Shown here: piece after piece, positions 8,401-11,842 of the stretch
Numbering within the stretch: position 1 is the stretch's first letter
How the letters are laid out: each line of letters starts with the position of its first letter
Origin: Polyrhizophydium stewartii
Lineage: Eukaryota > Chytridiomycota > Chytridiomycetes > Rhizophydiales
Direction: 5' to 3'
Assembly (NCBI GenBank): GCA_027604665.1
Contig: JADGIZ010000559.1
Span: forward strand, 1 to 11,842
Length of the DNA stretch: 11,842 bases
Position numbers and translations under genes: made by a program
Notes under the pieces: generated by a model
What the model was told of the DNA's origin: nothing
The model's input: only the letters and a program-made list of their open reading frames with translations
Databases searched by the model: none

Positions 8401-9076
8401 GCGCTGTACCGCCGCATCGTCGCCGGTGTCGACTCAAAGCCGTCCACGAGCCATGAGCAGCACGCACCGCTGCCGCTGCTGAACCAGCTCTCTGTCTCGT
8501 CCCTTGAAGCTGGCATGGGAGAGCTTCCGCGAGTAGCTCGAGAAGCGCAGCTGCCCGTGCGGCTGCCATCGCTGCCAATCCACGGACGATGCCCAACGGC
8601 CGTTGCAACGCACTTCAAATGCTCGTCGCGAGAAGAGAGGATGTGCGAGGTCATGGACCGCCCCCAGACGCAGGTTTTAGTGGCACGTCACAGCACCGGG
8701 CAAATGTCAGGCACAATCCCGGCCTTGGCTACCTCGACAGCAGCCACGACTTCTGCACTGGCGACGCCGACACCCGCGCCAACTTCAGGAGAACTGGCGA
8801 CACGCAGCGCGAGGTCGGTTTATGCCGGCACTGCCAGGCTCGCTGCTCGCGCTTACGCTCTCATCTCCACCGTGGCGCAGCCTGCCTGAGATCACCTTTG
8901 TGGAACCAAAACGCAGCTCGCATGGAAAGCGGACTGGACCGACGCGACTCAAGATGCCGCAGATCCCTGTTCGAGGATTCCAGCCCGAGCAAGATGTGCG
9001 CGCGATACGCATCTTGCATGCGCAGAAGCAGGCGATGCGGCTGCGAGGCGTGCTCAAGGCATCCAAATACACGTGA
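5447..9076 (+). CDS. hypothetical large disordered protein, 1164 residues, function unknown
   Basis: I do not recognise this protein. Three exons (5447-6349, 6418-8813, 8881-9076) joined at GT-AG introns 6350-6417 (GTAAGA...TAG, CTGAC at 6398-6402) and 8814-8880 keep the frame for 1164 residues. The start is the first ATG of the open frame (MPEHDPALG). Much is Ser/Ala/Arg-rich and probably disordered. More ordered, hydrophobic-patterned islands are: SIYDVMQMLKQSPEISRRL (302-320), VKFHESLVHADELEEFL (456-472), VPLRKPRSYLP (519-529), PPEILLRSLLKVQEL (559-573), an Ala-rich helix (about 605-640), ISFSDLMPKEGPYYVHPWV (660-678), a segment at about 753-790 with SLSEFQIAMANEDFQDL, FGPQFNFDSDEVLQRLIRSS (884-903), and a basic C-terminus (1101-1164) with KMPQIPVRGF. 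No signal peptide or membrane segment is visible. A scaffold or cytoskeletal role is possible but is speculation. Confidence 0.75.
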
Positions 9077-9228
9077 ACGCAGCACATGGGTCGGCTTAGC
9101 AGTGCTGACTATAAGAGCGAGATAGATGACGTATAATTATCAGAGTAAAGCCGATACACGGCCGCATGGATTTTATTTTGCCATGGTGGATGTGGGTGCG
9201 ACAGCCACCGCCACAGTCGCTATCGCAA
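9077..9228. other. convergent 3' region of the orphan gene and the ornithine acetyltransferase gene
   Basis: This 152-bp AT-richer spacer lies between two tail-to-tail genes. It must hold both 3' UTRs. AT-rich words (TATAATTAT at about 9132-9140) could serve 3'-end formation of the plus-strand gene. Confidence 0.5.
9172..9177 (-). terminator. AATAAA poly(A)-signal-like hexamer for the ornithine acetyltransferase gene
   Basis: On the minus strand AATAAA lies about 50 nt downstream of the stop codon (9231-9229), a typical place for a polyadenylation signal. Confidence 0.5.
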
Positions 9229-10701
9229 TCAGCTGCGGTAGTCGGCGTTGATACTGACGTACTCGTGGCTAAAGTCGCACGTATACATGCGAGCATCCTC
9301 GCTGCCGAGCCCCAGGTCGACTGTGATCAGGATATCTTCCTCCTCGAGAATCTTGGCGGCGGTTTCTTCGCTGACGTCAAAGGGAGCGCCGTCCTTGAAG
9401 AGATGCTGCGAGTATGTGCCGCTGAGGGTGGCAAAATGCAGGTTGACCTTGGACGGGTCGACGTCGACGCCGCTGTATCCGACGGCGCACACGATTCGAC
9501 CCCAGTTGGCGTCCTTGCCGTAGATGGCTGTCTTGACGAGTGGCGAGGTCGCGATGGTCGAGGCGACCGTCTTGGCTTCGGCGAACGAGCGAGCACCCTG
9601 TGCAAAAGAGCGTGAGCGTGAGCGGCGGGGGGGGGCGGGCTTATCGGCCGGCATCTAGCAGAGAATGCCTACCTTCACATGGATCTCGACAAACTTGGTT
9701 GCGCCCTCGCCGTCGCGCACTATCAGCTTGGCGAGGTCGGCCGCAAACGCAGTCAAGTTGTCGCGGAAGGCATCAAAGTCGGGGCCAATAGTGGCGTCGA
9801 TCAGCGGGGCGTCCGAGGCGCCGTTGGCGACGACGGCAAAGGTGTCATTAGTGCTGGTGTCGCCGTCGATGCTGATTGCGTTGAAGGACCTGTCTGCGGC
9901 GAACTTGACTGCGGCGTCGAGCACAGGCTTTGAGACGCTGGCGTCGGTGAAGACGGCCGAGAGCAGCGTGGCCATGTTCGGGTGGATCATGCCGGCGCCC
10001 TTTGACCAGCCGGCCATGCGGTAGGTTGCACCCGAGGGAGCGCGGAACTCGCGGCTGAGGAGCTTCGGGAACGTGTCCGTTGTCATGATTCCCTCGGCAA
10101 CCGCGAGCCACGATGCGAGCGAGGCGCCCGTGTGGCCGACGAGGCTGCGGACGCCGCGCTCGATCTTGTCCATCTGCAGGGGCTGGCCAATGACGCCCGT
10201 GGACATGACCAGCGTGCCGGCGGCGTCGGGCGGCGCGGCGGCCTGCGGCGGGCCGCCGAGCGACTCGTCGACCAGGCGCGCGAGCCGCCACGCGTCGTCC
10301 AGGCCGCGCTGGCCCGTGCAGGCGTTGGCGCAGCCCGAGTTGACGAGCACGGCGCGCAGGCCGGTGCCGTGCGTGGCGGCGAGCACGCAGCGCGAGACCT
10401 GCACGGGCGCGGCGCAGAAGCGGTTGGTCGTGAAGACGGCGGCGACGGTGCAAGGGTGCGCCGGCGACGCAACGAGGGCCAAGTCCTTGGCGCCCGACTT
10501 CTTGACGCCCGTGGCCGTTGCGCCGGCGACAAAGCCCGCCGGGAACGTGCCCGTGGACGGCACGAAGCGCGCCTTGGCGGGCGGATAGGCGCCGGCGGCG
10601 CCCAGGTGGCCCGCGGAAAGCATGCGGCGCTGGAGTGCCATCCGCGTGGCGGCGGCGGCGGCGGCCAGGGCAGTCCGGGCATGGGTTGCGGCCGCGATCA
10701 T
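9229..10701 (-). CDS. ARG7: mitochondrial glutamate/ornithine N-acetyltransferase (ArgJ family)
   Basis: Two exons (10701-9673, 9597-9229) around a 75-nt GT-AG intron encode 465 residues, the usual length for fungal ArgJ. The enzyme moves the acetyl group from N-acetylornithine to glutamate (and can use acetyl-CoA), closing the acetyl cycle of arginine synthesis. The first ~45 residues, rich in Ala and Arg with no acidic residue, look like a mitochondrial presequence. Family motifs: TNRFCAAPV, VLVNSGCANACTG, STGVIGQPL, WSKGAGMIHPNMATLL, SIDGDTSTND, and in exon 2 ARSFAEAKTVA, TSPLVKTAIYGKDANWGRI and the terminal NADYRS. Autocleavage should occur between Ala244 and Thr245, the new N-terminal Thr being the catalytic nucleophile. 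The upstream in-frame ATG at 10800 was rejected because the presequence starts naturally at 10701. The spliced junction gives FVEIHVK-GARSFAEA, as the family requires. Confidence 0.97.
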
Positions 10702-11079
10702 GGTGGTGGTGGTGGGGGCGATGCCTGGGAAGAGATGAGATGGGGCAGATTGGCGGCAAAGCGGCAATTTGCGCTGCGGAACCGGGCGGCGCGCGCGCAT
10801 TTTGGGTGGTTTGGCGCTTCGGTGTTTTCTGCCAGCGATCGCGACAATCAGACACAGCGGGTGCGGGCCGGCCGAGCGCGGGGGTGGGCCGGCCGTGCGC
10901 GGAGGCTGGGCGGTCCGCGCGCCAGAGGCAGCCTGGCACGCTGGAGTGCGCTGGAGCGTGGTGCATTCATGTGCCCACTTGCGCCCTCATGCGAGCAACT
11001 GCCAGCCGCTCTGGCTGCTGCAACGCCTTCGACGAGCGAGCAGAGGGTTTGGGCGACTGACACCTGCGTGCAGACCGGC
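10702..11079. promoter_or_regulatory. divergent upstream region between ornithine acetyltransferase and bL28m
   Basis: GC-rich interval between divergent genes. It should contain both promoters and possibly the first exon of the bL28m gene, since CTGAC (11057-11061) followed by GTGCAG (11065-11070) looks like an intron end just before the chosen ATG. A frame in phase with bL28m stays open across the interval and has ATGs at 10735 and 10969. No TATA box or known element was identified. Confidence 0.4.
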
Positions 11080-11798
11080 ATGGGCATTCCGCACGCGCAG
11101 AAAGTCTGGCAGCTTGCGCGGGATGTCGCGAGCGGCGGCAAGCTCGCGGATCCGATCCGCATGGGCGCTCTGCCGCACACGCTCAAGTACGACAAGCGGA
11201 TTCTGCCGACGCTGATGCATGGCAAGCGCATCCGGTTTGGCGAGCAGGTGTCTGAGAAGGGCAAGAACCGGTCCCGGCGGGCGTGGCTCCCGAACGTGGT
11301 GTACCGGCCGCTGTACTCGCGCGCGCTGGACATGATGGTGTGGACGCGGCTGTCGACGCAGGCTCTGCGCGAGATCGAGGACGCGGGCGGCTTTGACGAG
11401 TACATGGTGACTGTGTCGGAGCAGTACATGACGTGCGACATTGCGCGCATGTACCGCGCGCGCATCATGGAGCAGTATGGCGCGAACGCGAGACGCACCC
11501 GGACCGAGCGTCCCGCGGGCATTGTCGGGTGCGCCAAGGGCCATCTTGCGGAGGAGCGCGCCGAGATGCTTGAGCTGCTCGGCAGGAAGTACGGCGAGGA
11601 GTACGCAAAGTGAGTGCCGGCATGCCATGCTGCTGCGCGCCTTGTCGGCGGCGCCGACGTGCCGCTTGGACCCTGCTCTGCGATCTGCGACCGCTGCGCC
11701 GGTGCCGCTGGCTGACAAAGTGACTGGTACGCAGGCAGCTGGAGCTTCACGCCCAGCGGCTGGATGCCCGGATGGGCCTTCTGACCATGAGGAAATGA
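11080..11798 (+). CDS. MRPL28: mitochondrial large-subunit ribosomal protein bL28m
   Basis: The core segment (residues about 47-109 counted from 11080), HGKRIRFGEQVSEKGKNRSR, then RAWLPNVVY, LYSRALDMMVWTRLSTQALR and EDAGGFDEYM, is the bL28 pattern 'GK.i.fGn.vSe..nktRRtW.PNv......l.......v.tsalr.i...GG.d.yl'. The long N- and C-terminal extensions are typical of mitochondrial bL28 (yeast Mrpl24). Two exons are read: 11080-11609 and 11735-11798. The intron (11610-11734, GTGAGT...CAG, CTGAC at 11712-11716) joins EEYAK to QLELHAQRLDARMGL, giving 197 residues. The start is uncertain: an in-frame ATG at 10969 would add 37 residues, and a spliced upstream exon carrying the mitochondrial leader is equally possible. 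Role: structural protein of the mitochondrial ribosome. Confidence 0.9.
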
Positions 11799-11842
11799 AA
11801 GCGGGCCGAGCCTGTGCATGTCGTCACGGCCAGATCGGAGGG
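11799..11842 (+). other. 3' flank of the bL28m gene
   Basis: The last 44 bases follow the bL28m stop codon and show no further coding signal. Confidence 0.5.

Noticed and set aside
9627..9635. G9/C9 tract in the ornithine acetyltransferase intron as a regulatory element
   Set aside because: On the coding strand it is simply part of the pyrimidine-rich intron 3' half; no further structure is seen.
10132..11613. 493-residue plus-strand open frame antisense to the ornithine acetyltransferase gene
   Set aside because: Only its last part (from about 11080) carries bL28 homology. The rest mirrors the ArgJ exon and is Arg/Gly-rich, as expected from GC-rich antisense sequence.
10848..11819. 323-residue minus-strand open frame
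   Set aside because: Antisense to bL28m, with no recognisable domain.

Overview
The window is nuclear DNA of a fungus, GC-rich and gene-dense. The evidence is short spliceosomal introns (about 55-165 nt), many with a CTGAC branch-site-like motif near the 3' splice site, and a gene set that is fungal in character: Atg101, the YEATS reader Yaf9, Lsm12, a mitochondrial ArgJ-type ornithine acetyltransferase and mitochondrial ribosomal protein bL28m. Atg101 is absent from budding yeast, so this is not a Saccharomyces relative. The style fits an early-diverging (for example chytrid-like) lineage, but that placement is inference.

Layout, left to right. (1) Minus strand, 1-390: the first exons of an ABCC (MRP-type) ABC transporter that leaves the window. 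(2) Minus, 421-1315: a four-exon flavin-reductase-like FMN-binding protein whose stop lies only 30 bp before the ABCC start codon. (3) 1316-1764: divergent upstream region. (4) Plus, about 1765-2549: ATG101, with an unresolved first exon. (5) Plus, 2681-3729: YAF9, five exons, fully resolved. (6) Minus, 3848-4988: LSM12, convergent with YAF9. (7) 4989-5446: divergent promoter region. (8) Plus, 5447-9076: a three-exon gene for a 1164-residue, largely disordered protein that I do not recognise. (9) Minus, 9229-10701: mitochondrial glutamate/ornithine acetyltransferase, two exons. (10) 10702-11079: divergent promoter region. (11) Plus, 11080-11798: mitochondrial ribosomal protein bL28m, ending just inside the window.

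The genes do not form one pathway. They are typical housekeeping neighbours: autophagy initiation, chromatin acyl-lysine reading, an RNA-binding Lsm protein, arginine synthesis and mitochondrial translation. The most noteworthy structural signal is a set of GC-AG introns, at least two of them in ATG101 and its divergent neighbour, where splicing at a GC donor restores family-conserved protein sequence. Also of interest are the large orphan protein, a 55-residue alanine-rich insertion inside the Lsm fold of LSM12, and the very tight flavin reductase/ABCC spacing. I found no mobile element, CRISPR array, tRNA or rRNA. Nothing here amounts to a clear new biological system.
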